37,980 bases of DNA from a bacterium. GTDB taxonomy: Bacteria > Verrucomicrobiota > Verrucomicrobiia > Limisphaerales > UBA8199. Under the pieces are notes generated by a model. That model was given only the letters and a program-made list of their open reading frames with translations, had not been told where the DNA came from and did no database searches. This document shows, in pieces, positions 26,401 through 33,681 of this stretch. A program made the translations under genes and the position numbers. Each line of letters begins with the position of its first letter. Within the stretch, counting starts at the first letter, position 1. The DNA lies in the NCBI GenBank assembly GCA_021784555.1, contig JAJYHY010000037.1, forward strand, positions 1-37,980, given 5' to 3'.

Positions 26401-26821
26401 TACCGCCGATCCGGCGATGAACTCGGGCAACCATGTCATGCTGGTTGGCGACCTGGGCATCTGGCTATTCGAGGACCTGGCCGGCATCAAACCTGATCCC
26501 GAACAGCCGGGCTTCAAACATGTCATCATGCGCCCGAACCCGGTCGGCCATCTCCGCCATGTTCGCGCGACCCACCGCTCGCCCTATGGCATGATCAAGA
26601 GCGAGTGGAGCCGGAACGGCGACCTCTTCAAATGGAACATCACGGTTCCGGTCAACACAACGGCCACGGTGTACGTCCCCGCAAAGGACCAGCAAAACGT
26701 GACGGAGAGCGGCCAACCCGCCTCGGAAGCGCCGGGCCTTCGGTTTATCAAAGTGGCCGATGGCCGGGCAGTGTTCGCGGTCGGGTCGGGGACCTACCGC
26801 TTTGAATCCAAGATGCGCTAA
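23417..26821 (+). CDS. GH78 alpha-L-rhamnosidase with N-terminal DUF1080 domain
   Basis: 1134 residues, secreted (signal LAGLIAGACLCLAASHVSA). Residues ~45-235 form a DUF1080/3-keto-disaccharide-hydrolase-like beta-sandwich (FHFEFRYTRIEGKTGYNSG, GQWNTMELTARGKTL). The rest is a complete GH78 enzyme: fibronectin-like domain (LSWILEAEPGG), N-terminal rhamnosidase domain (ATVYMSGLCLSELYLNGQKVG), a concanavalin-like domain (YVFDMGQNMVGW) and the (alpha/alpha)6 barrel. The barrel keeps DCPQRDERQGWLGD (709-722, E715 as likely general acid) and TTIWELWNG with E990 as likely base. It ends in a C-terminal beta-domain. It would release terminal L-rhamnose from plant polysaccharides or glycosides. Stop TAA overlaps the opposite gene's stop by 4 bp. 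No ribosome site is obvious; the start is set by the signal peptide. Confidence 0.9.
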   Translation: MTNLRGVRSDCLAGLIAGACLCLAASHVSAADAAVSKSALQPDPQGWLNIMPPPSLKGWYRVPVPPTGKLGRQQWHVNAQDDVLICDGDGGHDMLLFDKIVGNAIFHFEFRYTRIEGKTGYNSGAYIRNSKDGAIWHQAQFGDAKDGYLFGETLAPDGKKKFFTLKKEVKDMRVKPAGQWNTMELTARGKTLTLWVNGAVTCRFTQCGLPEGRVGLEAEHYRIEFRNLRLKLLDKSSIGPMHLRCEYLKNPLGIDAVHPRLSWILEAEPGGPRGQRQTAYQILVASSRRGLRADNGDLWDTGRVNSGRSIQIPYRGQPLSSEQQCYWKVRVWDGNGKPSAWSAPARWSMGLLEPSDWHAQWIGLEEKPGRIAAAEGRRLPARYLRREFEVEKHLRRATVYMSGLCLSELYLNGQKVGNCVLSPALSDYTKRCYYVSYDVTRALNRGRNAVGVILGNGRFYAPRTKIPTGTVSYGFPKLLFQMNLEYSDGSTERVVSDGGWKLSTDGPIRANNEYDGEEYDARQEMDGWSKPGFGDSDWQRAQVVAAPGGVLAAQMIEPIRVTQTLRPMAMTEPKPGVYVFDMGQNMVGWCRLKVSGRRGTVVSMRHAETLKPDGMLYVANLRSAKVTDTYILKGQGTEIYEPRFTYHGFRYVEVTGYPGKPDLSDIEGRVVGDDLRSAGTFTCSNPLVNRIYNNIRWGVRGNYRSIPTDCPQRDERQGWLGDRSAESRGETYLFNTAALYSKWLQDMADAQKPSGSVPDVCPAYWPIYSDNVTWPSSTVIIPDAIRDQYADRRIIREHYDSAKKWIEYMSRFIEDGIISRDSYGDWCVPPRDPKLIHSRDPKRQTNKALLATAYFYYDLDLMAQYAAQLDKPEDAQRFSHLAETLKAAFNKKFLNTQAGQYDNGSQTSCVLPLAFGLVPPDDRARIFEHLIEKITNETHGHIGTGLIGGQWLMRVLTDNGRPDLAWTILTQKTYPSWGYMVENGATTIWELWNGNTADPAMNSGNHVMLVGDLGIWLFEDLAGIKPDPEQPGFKHVIMRPNPVGHLRHVRATHRSPYGMIKSEWSRNGDLFKWNITVPVNTTATVYVPAKDQQNVTESGQPASEAPGLRFIKVADGRAVFAVGSGTYRFESKMR

Positions 26822-27024
26822 GCCGCCTGCAATTTGGTGATCAGCGCGATATCGACGATTCGATAACTCCCGTCGTCTTCGAAGATGACCATCGTTTCAC
26901 CTTTCGGGTGGACAGCGGCGCTGTGATCGCTTTTGATGCGCACCAATTCCCCATCGGTCAGTCGGACAGAAAACCGGCGAAATGGCTTTCGCTCCAGGGC
27001 CTTTCTCAGTACTTGCCGCGTCAT
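26818..27024 (-). CDS. Small conserved protein, paralogue of the 21568 gene
   Basis: 68 residues from ATG 27024: LRKALERKPFRRFSVRLTDGELVRIKSDH, HPKGETMVIFEDD, then YRIVDIALITKL. Same length and pattern as the protein at 21568-21795. The much longer frame to 27339 runs antisense through the glycosyltransferase's end and is rejected. It converges on the rhamnosidase with overlapping stop codons. Function unknown. Confidence 0.65.
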   Translation of the reverse strand: MTRQVLRKALERKPFRRFSVRLTDGELVRIKSDHSAAVHPKGETMVIFEDDGSYRIVDIALITKLQAA

Positions 27025-27088
27025 ATCCTGGGTGAGGATACGGGCTGGACTAGCGGCGTTCAAGTCCTTTCCACGGGTTGGAGGGGGC

Positions 27089-28243
27089 TCAAACCAGCAG
27101 AGTCCGGTACAGCTCCGCCAGATCGCGGGCGGCACGTTCGAGAGAAAACCTTTCCGCCACCCGTGCGTGCAGTTTCCATCGCTCCGCCATGTCCAGGGGC
27201 GGTTTGCGCGCCCAAAGGGCCATCGCTTCCACCAATTCCTCCACGGACCCCGGCTTGATGAGTTGGCCCCAGCCGCCAACCGCAAAGGCCTCGGGGATGC
27301 CGTCCAGGTCCGAAGCAATGACCGGTCTGCCGCAGGCATGGGCCTCGCAAATCACTCCCGGCAGCGCCTCTGTGCCGACTTGGGGCAGGACCAGGCAGTC
27401 GATCGCGTTCAAGGCCGCCGGCATGTCGTTGCAATAGGGCGTCAGCCAAGCCAGCCCGTTCAAGCCCAGCCCCGCGATTTGGGCCTGGAGTTTTTCCCGC
27501 ATGTTTCCCCGTCCAATGATGAGGAAGCGCGTGTCAGGCAACCGAGGATGAATTCGTGCCGCCGCTTTCAGGAACTCAGGCTGGCCTTTTCCACGTGGGA
27601 AATCGTAGCCCCCGGCGACCGCAAACACGTAATGGCTTTCGGCCAGGCCCCAGGCCTGGCGTTGGGCAAGGTTCTGGCCGGGTCTGAATCGGTCCATGTC
27701 AAAGCCGCCATAGACCACGCGGATTTTGGAGTGATCGCCAAACATCGGCGGGCGATCGTGCCGTTCGGGATTGTCTGAACCCGGATCGGCATGGCCCTCT
27801 CGCAGCACCTTTGCCACAAACTCTGAAACCGCCGCCATCGCGTCGCATCGGCCCAGAAGAAAGCGCCGGCTGACCCACGAACCGGGGCTCTTGGCCAGGT
27901 GCCGGCTCAAGACGATCTTGGGCCGTGCGCCGGAAAGCCGGGCTGCCAGGATGGCGGGCCAGTAATCGCGCCCGTGGCGGGCATGAAGTATTTGAATGCG
28001 TTCCCGCCGAATAAGTCGAGTTGTATGAAGAATGAGCGGGAGCTTCAGAGGTCCCTTGGCGGGTATCGGCTGGAAAGGAAGACCAAGACCGGCGGCCACG
28101 GCGGAGAATTCGCGTCCGCCCGGTCCCGCCAGGCATACGTAATGGCCCAGCCGATGCAGAGCGTATGCAATGCGGACCGAGCGGTCGTCGGTGCCACCGC
28201 CCGTCAGCATGGAATTAAGATGGAGGACACGTAGCGGGCCCAT
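27089..28243 (-). CDS. GT4-family glycosyltransferase
   Basis: 384 residues from ATG 28243 (the frame extends to 28318 without family character). Rossmann GT-B enzyme: N-terminal VLHLNSMLTGGGTDDRS, acceptor-domain segments AGPGGREFSAVAAGLGL, then VVYGGFDMDRF. The C-terminal domain has RFLIIGRGNMREKLQ and EALPGVICEAHACGRPVIAS, the E-x7-E nucleotide-sugar site. It transfers a sugar from an activated donor during cell-surface polysaccharide synthesis; donor and acceptor are not predictable. It diverges from the Uma2 gene at 28353. Confidence 0.85.
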   Translation of the reverse strand: MGPLRVLHLNSMLTGGGTDDRSVRIAYALHRLGHYVCLAGPGGREFSAVAAGLGLPFQPIPAKGPLKLPLILHTTRLIRRERIQILHARHGRDYWPAILAARLSGARPKIVLSRHLAKSPGSWVSRRFLLGRCDAMAAVSEFVAKVLREGHADPGSDNPERHDRPPMFGDHSKIRVVYGGFDMDRFRPGQNLAQRQAWGLAESHYVFAVAGGYDFPRGKGQPEFLKAAARIHPRLPDTRFLIIGRGNMREKLQAQIAGLGLNGLAWLTPYCNDMPAALNAIDCLVLPQVGTEALPGVICEAHACGRPVIASDLDGIPEAFAVGGWGQLIKPGSVEELVEAMALWARKPPLDMAERWKLHARVAERFSLERAARDLAELYRTLLV

Positions 28244-28352
28244 AACCGCCACTTGAGGGTGGCGAATTGATCGAAGAGTGGCAATGCTGGAGCGGTAACC
28301 GCAGTCGGTCGTCGTCATTGCGCAGGTTGCCGGCCGTCGCTATATTTTGTTT

Positions 28353-28913
28353 ATGCAGGTTGAGACACGACATCGCTTCAATGTGAGCGATTATTATCGG
28401 ATGGCGGAAACGGGGGTATTGGACCCTGACGCACGCGTAGAACTGCTTGACGGCCAGATTATTGATATGTCTCCCATCGGTACATTCCACGGCGGCGTAG
28501 TGAACCGCCTGAATCGCCTTTTCACAGAGCCCTCGCCAGGCCGATGGCTCGTCGCGATTCAAAACCCGATCCACTTGGACGATTACTCTGAGCCGCAGCC
28601 GGACTTGATGCTGCTCAAGCCGGCTGCGGATGACTACACTGGTCATCATCCGGGTCCGGAGGAGATTTATCTGCTGATTGAGGTTGCCGACTCTTCGCTG
28701 GCGAAAGACCTCGATGAAAAATTGCCGGCTTATGGCCGGGCCGGAATCCCGGAGGTCTGGCTGGTTAACCTCGTCGAGGAGACTCTTGAAGTCTATCGCG
28801 AGCCGAATCTCACTGGCTTTGGCTCAAGACAGGTTCTGCGCTCCGGTGACACGGCGCGTGTGGCGGCGTTTCCCGATATGGCTGTGGACGTCGGTCAACT
28901 CCTGCGGCACTGA
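28353..28913 (+). CDS. Uma2-family (DUF820) restriction-endonuclease-fold protein, copy A
   Basis: 186 residues from ATG 28353 (TTG 28347 is also in frame). Typical Uma2 layout: SDYYRM..TGVLDPDARVELLDG, IIDMSP, HGGVV, then EPQPDLMLL with the first acidic residue, YLLIEVADSSLAKDLDEKLPAYGRAGIPEVW with Glu and Lys of a PD-(D/E)xK-like site, and a VYREP end. The fold is nuclease-like, but the biological role of this very abundant family is unsettled. Tandem with a near-twin at 28982 (over 80% identical by eye, with nearly identical DNA around EPQPDLMLLKPAADDYTG), a recent duplication or gene conversion. Confidence 0.85.
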   Translation: MQVETRHRFNVSDYYRMAETGVLDPDARVELLDGQIIDMSPIGTFHGGVVNRLNRLFTEPSPGRWLVAIQNPIHLDDYSEPQPDLMLLKPAADDYTGHHPGPEEIYLLIEVADSSLAKDLDEKLPAYGRAGIPEVWLVNLVEETLEVYREPNLTGFGSRQVLRSGDTARVAAFPDMAVDVGQLLRH

Positions 28914-28981
28914 GCCTGCCACTGGCAGGTTGGCAAACCGGCGCCGTTGCGCAGCGTGCGATTCCCAAGTAGGCTGCCTTC

Positions 28982-29542
28982 ATGCCGGTTGAAACACGAC
29001 ATCGCTTCACGGTGAGCGATTACTATCGAATGGCGCAAGCAGGCGTGCTGGACCCGGACGCGCGCGTCGAACTGCTTGACGGGCAAATCATTGATATGTC
29101 CCCCAGTGGTCCCTTTCATGGCGGCGTGGTAAAGCGCTTGATTCGACTCTTTGCGGGTCTTTCTAAAGGCCGGTGGGTGGTCGCCGCCCAGGACCCTACA
29201 CACTTGGATGATTATTCCGAGCCGCAGCCGGACCTGATGCTGCTCAAGCCGGCTGCGGATGACTACACTGGTCATCATCCAGGCCCGGGGGATACTTATC
29301 TGCTGATTGAGGTTGCGGACTCCTCGCTGGCAAGAGACCGGGAGGAGAAATTGCCCGCTTATGGCCGTGCCGGAATCCCGGAGGTTTGGATAGTCAATCT
29401 TGTCGAGGAGACGATTGAGGTTTATCGCGAGCCGAATCTCACCGGTTATGGTTCGAGACAAGTCCTGAGCCATAGGGACACGGCGCGGGTGGCGGCTTTC
29501 CCGGAGGTGGCAGTGGACATTGGCGAACTGCTTCGGCGCTGA
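28982..29542 (+). CDS. Uma2-family protein, copy B
   Basis: 186 residues, same length as copy A and aligned without gaps. Putative active-site residues (PDLMLL, LLIEVADSSLARD, EEKLPAYGRAGIPEVW) are retained. The short gaps before copies A and B also share a CGCAG/GCCG pattern, indicating that the duplication unit included the upstream region. Confidence 0.85.
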   Translation: MPVETRHRFTVSDYYRMAQAGVLDPDARVELLDGQIIDMSPSGPFHGGVVKRLIRLFAGLSKGRWVVAAQDPTHLDDYSEPQPDLMLLKPAADDYTGHHPGPGDTYLLIEVADSSLARDREEKLPAYGRAGIPEVWIVNLVEETIEVYREPNLTGYGSRQVLSHRDTARVAAFPEVAVDIGELLRR

Positions 29543-29695
29543 ACCGCGCGGCCGAGAGGGGGCGCTCTCCGGCAATTCCGAGCCACGCGCTCCACTTTCT
29601 TTGGGCGGACGACGGAATTCTTGTCTTGCGCCCGCTCCCTTTTGCCCGCTGATTACCGGCTTGCAATTCGGCCGGCGAGGCTATATGTACGCCGC

Positions 29696-30178
29696 ATGAC
29701 CTGGACAGAGATCCTCGAGGACAAAACTTTGGCATCACTGCCATATCGCATTGAGAGCGATCGCTGGGGCAATATCGTTATGAGTCCGCCACCACGAAGC
29801 CGGCACGGGGAGTACCAGGCTGCTATCGCGGTGCTGTTGCGGGAACAGAAGGGCGGCGGCATCAGCCTAACCGAGTGCCCTGTGCAAACGGAGGAGGGCG
29901 TCAAGGCTGTGGATGCCGCCTGGGTCTCGCGCGAGCGCCGCGGCTCTCGCCAGAACGATCCGGTGTACGTCATTGCGCCAGAGATTTGTGTAGAGGTGGT
30001 TTCACCTTCGAACACCGAAGCAGAGTTAAGCGAGCGCAAGCGCCTCCTTTTTCAAAAAGGCGCGCTGGAATTCTGGCTCTGTGGACTGGACGGCGAGATG
30101 GTGTTTTTCGATCCCGGGGGTCAGATCCCGCGCTCACGCCTTTGCCCAGCTTTCCCCGGGCACATCGCGCTCGATTGA
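29696..30178 (+). CDS. Uma2-family protein, diverged third member
   Basis: 160 residues from ATG 29696; the frame to 29621 is not family-like. It begins MTWTEILEDKTLASLPYRIE, a shorter N-terminus than A and B. It keeps the fold: GNIVMSPPPRSRHG, VDAAWVSRER in place of PDL, EICVEVVSPSNTEAELSERK and FQKGALEFWL. It is only distantly related to its neighbours, so it did not arise from the same duplication. It lies 12 bp before the GT39-like gene and may be cotranscribed with it. Confidence 0.8.
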   Translation: MTWTEILEDKTLASLPYRIESDRWGNIVMSPPPRSRHGEYQAAIAVLLREQKGGGISLTECPVQTEEGVKAVDAAWVSRERRGSRQNDPVYVIAPEICVEVVSPSNTEAELSERKRLLFQKGALEFWLCGLDGEMVFFDPGGQIPRSRLCPAFPGHIALD

Positions 30179-30190
30179 GCCCCGGCCAGG

Positions 30191-31972
30191 ATGGACCATC
30201 CACCCCCGCTAGCCGGGACGGCGAGGTTGAGCTTGCCCGCGCGGGTGAACCGCGGCTCAATTCCGTGGCTGCCCTACGCCATTCTCGTGGTGATTGCCGC
30301 GTGCCTGTTCGGTATCAGGCTGGCGGCGCCGCCGAACCTGCTCGACCAGGACCAAGAGCGGCCTGCCGCTTATGTATTGGACGTGGTGAAGAACGGGCAC
30401 TGGCTCTGCCAGACGGATCTCACAGGTGACATCACATCCAAGCCTCCCGTTTATACATGGCTCTCGGCGCTGGTGACGCTGGCGTGCGGGCGGATCAGCG
30501 AGTTCAGCCTCTATCTCCCAGGGGCGCTGGCCGCGCTCGGGACGGCATGGCTGGTTTTTGGAGCGGGCCGCAAGCATTTCGGGACGAAAGCGGGCTTCGT
30601 GGGAGCGGTTGCCGTAATGCTCTGCTCGGCTGGATTGAAGGAGTTCGGGCTGGCGCGCACCGACGGCATCTTCGCGTTTACCGTCACCGGGGCAGCTCTG
30701 GTGGCGTTCCGCGCCTGGAATCGCGGTCGAGGCTGGACGTGGTTTTGGCTGATAGCGGCGGTGGCTACGCTAACCAAGGGACCGCTGGGAGTCATCCTGG
30801 GCGGTTGCGGTCTGCTGGCGTGTTATTGGGAACGGAAATCCGGGCATTCCGCGCGACTGGAGGGTTCACACGCGCTGGGCCTGGTCCTCTACTTCCTGGT
30901 GAGCGGGGGCTGGTTCCTGCTGGCTTACAGCGAGGTGGGGGAACCGCTTATCCACAAGATGATTTTCAAGGAACTGGTCGGGCACGCGGTATTCCACCGG
31001 AAGTTCTATTTCCCGGGAATGTTCGTATGGCATCCGCCGCTTTTCTACCTGGCCCGCGCGGCCCCGTGGAGTCTGCCGGCGGGCTATGGCTTGTGGCGCC
31101 TGTGGAAACACCCGGCGAGCGCGGAGCTCGAGCGGCGGTTTGAGCGTTTTCTGTTCTGCTGGTTCCTTGGCGGGTTGTTTATCTTCGGCATGGTTCCTCA
31201 CCAAAGGGCTGACCTGCTCTGGCCGCTCATGCCGGCAGCCGCCCTGATTGGAGGCCGGGAAATTGCCAGGTTAACGCGGGAGACACGACCCGCCTTGTTT
31301 GCCGGAGCCTTTGCCGCCAGCGTGGTGATTGGAACCGCTGGGTTCGCCTTCTGGTACTTTGTGCCGCATGGGCGGACGAAGGTTGTGGAGCAAACCGCGG
31401 CTCTGAAGCGACTGGCACTGCAGCTCGAGCGAAGAGGCGGGCCGGAGTTTCCGCTCACGCACGTTGATGATCCGACGACACTTCAGGTTTATCTCGACAC
31501 GCGCCGGCCCGCGGTTTCGGTGCAACGCGCCGCGCGGCTGCTCCGGGGCCGTGAAGCGGCGTTCTTGGCGGTCAACAACCTGGAGATGCTCAAGGCGGCC
31601 AGGCGTCCCGGAGATCCGCCGTTGTTCATACTCTTGCCCTCAGCAGCCGACCGGCCATTAAGTCCGACCCGAATTATCTCGAATCGCCCTGCACTGGAAG
31701 ATGACGTTCCGACCGCCTTTTGCTTCGGGAGGCTCTACTTTCGTATGTACGGCGCGCGGCTAGTGAAGGCAACTGAGAGGGAATTCCTTTTCGCGCCCAC
31801 GCAGCGGGGCGCGAATGTGGTGGTCGTCAACGAATCATCCGAACCACGCAGAGTTAGCATCCGTTCGGCGCTACCCCAAGGGCCGACGCCACGGCAGAGA
31901 TTGCTTGGCTGCGACCAGACCTGGAAAGTCATGCTGAGTTCTCCAGCCCGGCCCGGCCTGAAGGCGCGTTAG
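30191..31972 (+). CDS. GT39/ArnT-like integral membrane glycosyltransferase
   Basis: 593 residues with about 9-11 membrane segments (YAILVVIAACLFGIRLA, FVGAVAVMLCSAG, WFWLIAAVATLTKG, GLVLYFLVSGGWFLLAY and others). An early extracytoplasmic loop carries LLDQDQERPA and DITSKPPVYTWLSAL, corresponding to the DE and KPP..WL motifs of polyprenol-phosphate-sugar-dependent GT39/GT83 enzymes. ARTDGIFAF and TKGPLGVIL are also typical. Such enzymes move sugars from undecaprenyl- or dolichyl-phosphate carriers to lipid A or proteins. The C-terminal ~200 residues form a soluble domain. It follows a Uma2 gene by 12 bp, in the surface-polysaccharide neighbourhood. Confidence 0.85.
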   Translation: MDHPPPLAGTARLSLPARVNRGSIPWLPYAILVVIAACLFGIRLAAPPNLLDQDQERPAAYVLDVVKNGHWLCQTDLTGDITSKPPVYTWLSALVTLACGRISEFSLYLPGALAALGTAWLVFGAGRKHFGTKAGFVGAVAVMLCSAGLKEFGLARTDGIFAFTVTGAALVAFRAWNRGRGWTWFWLIAAVATLTKGPLGVILGGCGLLACYWERKSGHSARLEGSHALGLVLYFLVSGGWFLLAYSEVGEPLIHKMIFKELVGHAVFHRKFYFPGMFVWHPPLFYLARAAPWSLPAGYGLWRLWKHPASAELERRFERFLFCWFLGGLFIFGMVPHQRADLLWPLMPAAALIGGREIARLTRETRPALFAGAFAASVVIGTAGFAFWYFVPHGRTKVVEQTAALKRLALQLERRGGPEFPLTHVDDPTTLQVYLDTRRPAVSVQRAARLLRGREAAFLAVNNLEMLKAARRPGDPPLFILLPSAADRPLSPTRIISNRPALEDDVPTAFCFGRLYFRMYGARLVKATEREFLFAPTQRGANVVVVNESSEPRRVSIRSALPQGPTPRQRLLGCDQTWKVMLSSPARPGLKAR

Positions 31973-32027
31973 GCTGAGGGGCGAGGTTTGGGACGCAAAA
32001 AAACCGCCGGATTGAAGAAGAAAGGGG

Positions 32028-32056
32028 TTGACAATATGGCATCATATACATATTTT
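32028..32056 (+). promoter_or_regulatory. vapBC promoter with palindromic operator
   Basis: TTGACA (32028-32033), a 17-bp spacer, then TATTTT (32051-32056). The -10 overlaps an inverted repeat ATACATATTTTGTAT (32046-32060), a plausible VapB autoregulation site. The expected start of transcription (about 32063) meets the ATG at 32064, so the mRNA is probably leaderless. Confidence 0.65.
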
Positions 32057-32063
32057 GTATGGC

Positions 32064-32321
32064 ATGAAGATGACCATGTATATTGATGATGCGCTCTTGG
32101 CAAGAGTCATGGACGCGGCGGGGACCAGCAGCAAAACAAAGGCCGTTGATCTCGCCTTGCGGGAAATGGACAGGAGGGCCACGCTGCTGAAGATCTCCTC
32201 CGAAGGCCTGGGCCTTGGCCCGGACGAACTGAAGGAGACCGTGGATCCGGCCTACGGCTTGGAAGAAATGCGTTGTCGGGAAACTCCAGTCTCGTATGGC
32301 CGCAAGCCCCGTTCTCGTTGA
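32064..32321 (+). CDS. vapB: VapB-type antitoxin
   Basis: 85 residues from ATG 32064 (ATG 32070 also possible). N-terminal DNA-binding strand-helix MKMTMYIDDALLARVMDAAG, then SSKTKAVDLALREMDRRA, the VapB/DUF2191 pattern, and a C-terminal tail that should wrap the toxin. It overlaps vapC by 26 bp. An upstream strong promoter with a palindrome suits autoregulation. Confidence 0.8.
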   Translation: MKMTMYIDDALLARVMDAAGTSSKTKAVDLALREMDRRATLLKISSEGLGLGPDELKETVDPAYGLEEMRCRETPVSYGRKPRSR

Positions 32322-32694
32322 TAGCAGTTACTACATCAGCCTGCTCCGGCAGGGCCAGGACCCCTTGCGCGCCCTGGCCCCTGCTGCGGCGACGCGGGAT
32401 TTAGTCATCTGCGGTGTGGTGCGATGCGAGGTGGGACGGGCACTGCGCCCGGCGGCAGTCCGGCGCCGGTTCCGCGAGTTCTGGGATGTGATGATCGATG
32501 TGCCGACAGATAATCGGCTGTGGGAAACAGCGGAGCAGACTCTATGGGAACTGGATCGCCAGGGGCTGGTCCTGCCGCTGACGGACGTGGTGATCGCTTG
32601 CTGCGCGCAACGGGTGGGTGCGGTGGTGCTGACTTATGATCATCACTTTGGGGAGATTCCAGGCACGTTTACGACTGACCATCTCGAGACATGA
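32296..32694 (+). CDS. vapC: VapC-type PIN-domain ribonuclease toxin
   Basis: 132 residues. All four PIN acidic positions are visible: D9 (VLVDSSYY), E45 (VVRCEVGRAL), D97 (LPLTDVVIACCA) and D115 (VLTYDHHF), so it is probably active as an RNase (often cleaving tRNA or rRNA). The final codons overlap the antisense of a degraded glycosyltransferase 3' end: the copy of that sequence starts at the stop codon itself. Confidence 0.85.
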   Translation: MAASPVLVDSSYYISLLRQGQDPLRALAPAAATRDLVICGVVRCEVGRALRPAAVRRRFREFWDVMIDVPTDNRLWETAEQTLWELDRQGLVLPLTDVVIACCAQRVGAVVLTYDHHFGEIPGTFTTDHLET

Positions 32695-32739
32695 GTTGTT
32701 CTTTGACTTCTACGTACCGAGTGAGAGTGGAGAGGACGT
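32694..32739 (-). pseudogene. Degraded copy of the GT2 gene's 3' end
   Basis: About 31 of the first 40 positions match 33181-33220, hence the end of the GT2 gene at 33909. In minus-strand translation it still reads STLTRYVEVKEQL, compared with STLTRYAKVKERL in the intact protein. It is the farther and more decayed of two copies. Confidence 0.65.
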
Positions 32740-32805
32740 ATCAAGCTCGATACAGTTCAAAGAGGCGGATGATCCTCTGCCCCACGGCTCGCCGACGTTC
32801 GGCGG

Positions 32806-33090
32806 TTACGCTTCCGCGTCGTTGCTGAAAGCCAGTTCCCCCTTCACCGGGTAGGCGGATGCCTTGGATAGGGCGCGGTCTTCCGCGTAATCGGACAGGT
32901 TCAGCTTCCGGTAAGCTCGAGTCAGAACTCCGCGTGGAATCGGCGAGAGACTCCGGTGCTGGTCGCGTTCAACCTCGCGGGCGACCAGGTGCAGACCGTA
33001 CCGGACGATTTCACTTTCGTTGCCCCACCGGCCAAGACGCAACAGGGCCTTGATCAGTTTCTTATTGCCATCCGTCAGAGAAATGCTCAT
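32806..33090 (-). CDS. ParD-like antitoxin without a toxin
   Basis: 94 residues from ATG 33090: SISLTDGNKKLIKALLRLGRWGNESEIVRYGLHLVAREVE, a ribbon-helix-helix DNA-binding antitoxin pattern of the ParD type, followed by a basic, poorly structured C-terminal part. A ParE or other toxin would be expected directly downstream on the same strand (below 32806), but only the degraded GT2 end and vapC follow. It lies between the two partial copies of the GT2 3' end. Confidence 0.7.
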   Translation of the reverse strand: MSISLTDGNKKLIKALLRLGRWGNESEIVRYGLHLVAREVERDQHRSLSPIPRGVLTRAYRKLNLSDYAEDRALSKASAYPVKGELAFSNDAEA

Positions 33091-33155
33091 ATGACCACTA
33101 TCTGTTAGCATCTATTGGAGTGCAAGCCCGCTGCAACAGAGACATACTACAACGC

Positions 33156-33290
33156 TCACAACGGACCCTTTCGATCCGTAAGTTGTTCCTTGACACTTGC
33201 GTATCGAGTCAGGGTGGAAAAGGCGTTGAGCCAGGCGACGTAGTAACCGGGCCAGCCGTCCAGGAAACCGAGACGAAGGCAATAGCCGCC
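33156..33290 (-). pseudogene. 114-bp copy of the GT2 gene's 3' end
   Basis: 33176-33289 matches 33929-34042 at 102 of 114 positions without gaps. The minus-strand frame is open: GYCLRLGFLDGWPGYYVAWL, NAFSTLTRYASVKEQL, then its own end DRKGPL and a stop at 33156. Many differences to the intact gene are at silent positions. So this is not a fresh copy but a piece of a diverged relative, with the upstream two-thirds of that gene missing. Confidence 0.85.
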
Positions 33291-33296
33291 CCGGAC

Positions 33297-33614
33297 TCAA
33301 AGGGCGGTGGTTGGCTGAAGCCGGCATGGTTTGACGGACTGGGCGATCCGTTCCTGGAGCCCGTCCGCGGCCGTCTCAAGGTCGTAATGAGTCTGCAGGT
33401 CCAGCCACCCGCCAGGTCGCGTGCCGAAATAACGAGACAGCCGCAAGGCGGTGTCGGCGGTAATGGCGCGCCGCCCGCGCACAATCCGGCTCACTCGCAC
33501 CGGGGCGACGCCCACGGCTCGCGCGAGGGCGGTTTGGCTCAGATGCAGCGGCTCCATGAAATCGTGCAAAAGGATCTCACCCGGATGCACCGGCGGTATC
33601 TTTCCTGTCGTCAT
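33297..33614 (-). CDS. higA: HigA-family antitoxin
   Basis: 105 residues from ATG 33614: PPVHPGEILLHDFMEPLHLSQTALARAVGV, an XRE-type helix-turn-helix (LSQTALARAVGVAPVRVSRIV), then GRRAITADTALRLSRYFG and WLDLQTHYDLETA. This is the standard HigA family. The toxin gene higB should precede it; only its last ~19 codons remain (33622-33681), 7 bp upstream. With no toxin it may still act as a repressor, or cross-neutralise others. Confidence 0.8.
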   Translation of the reverse strand: MTTGKIPPVHPGEILLHDFMEPLHLSQTALARAVGVAPVRVSRIVRGRRAITADTALRLSRYFGTRPGGWLDLQTHYDLETAADGLQERIAQSVKPCRLQPTTAL

Positions 33615-33621
33615 AGCCCGA

Positions 33622-33681
33622 TCAGTGGTAGTCGGTGATTTCAACGTCATAGGCAAAAGCCTCTGCGTTTAGATAAATCAG
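33622..33681 (-). pseudogene. C-terminal stump of HigB toxin
   Basis: Reads LIYLNAEAFAYDVEITDYH then stop. It corresponds to the HigB/RelE end (WRL.F.F..GDAYDV.Y.DYH). It is in the position and spacing expected of higB before higA. Its upstream edge is fused to the end of the RHH antitoxin gene, which reads through the same bases in another frame to a stop at 33647. Confidence 0.6.

Noticed and set aside
26818-27339. 173-residue minus-strand frame
   Set aside because: Only the last 68 residues look like a protein family; the rest is antisense to the GT4 gene's end.
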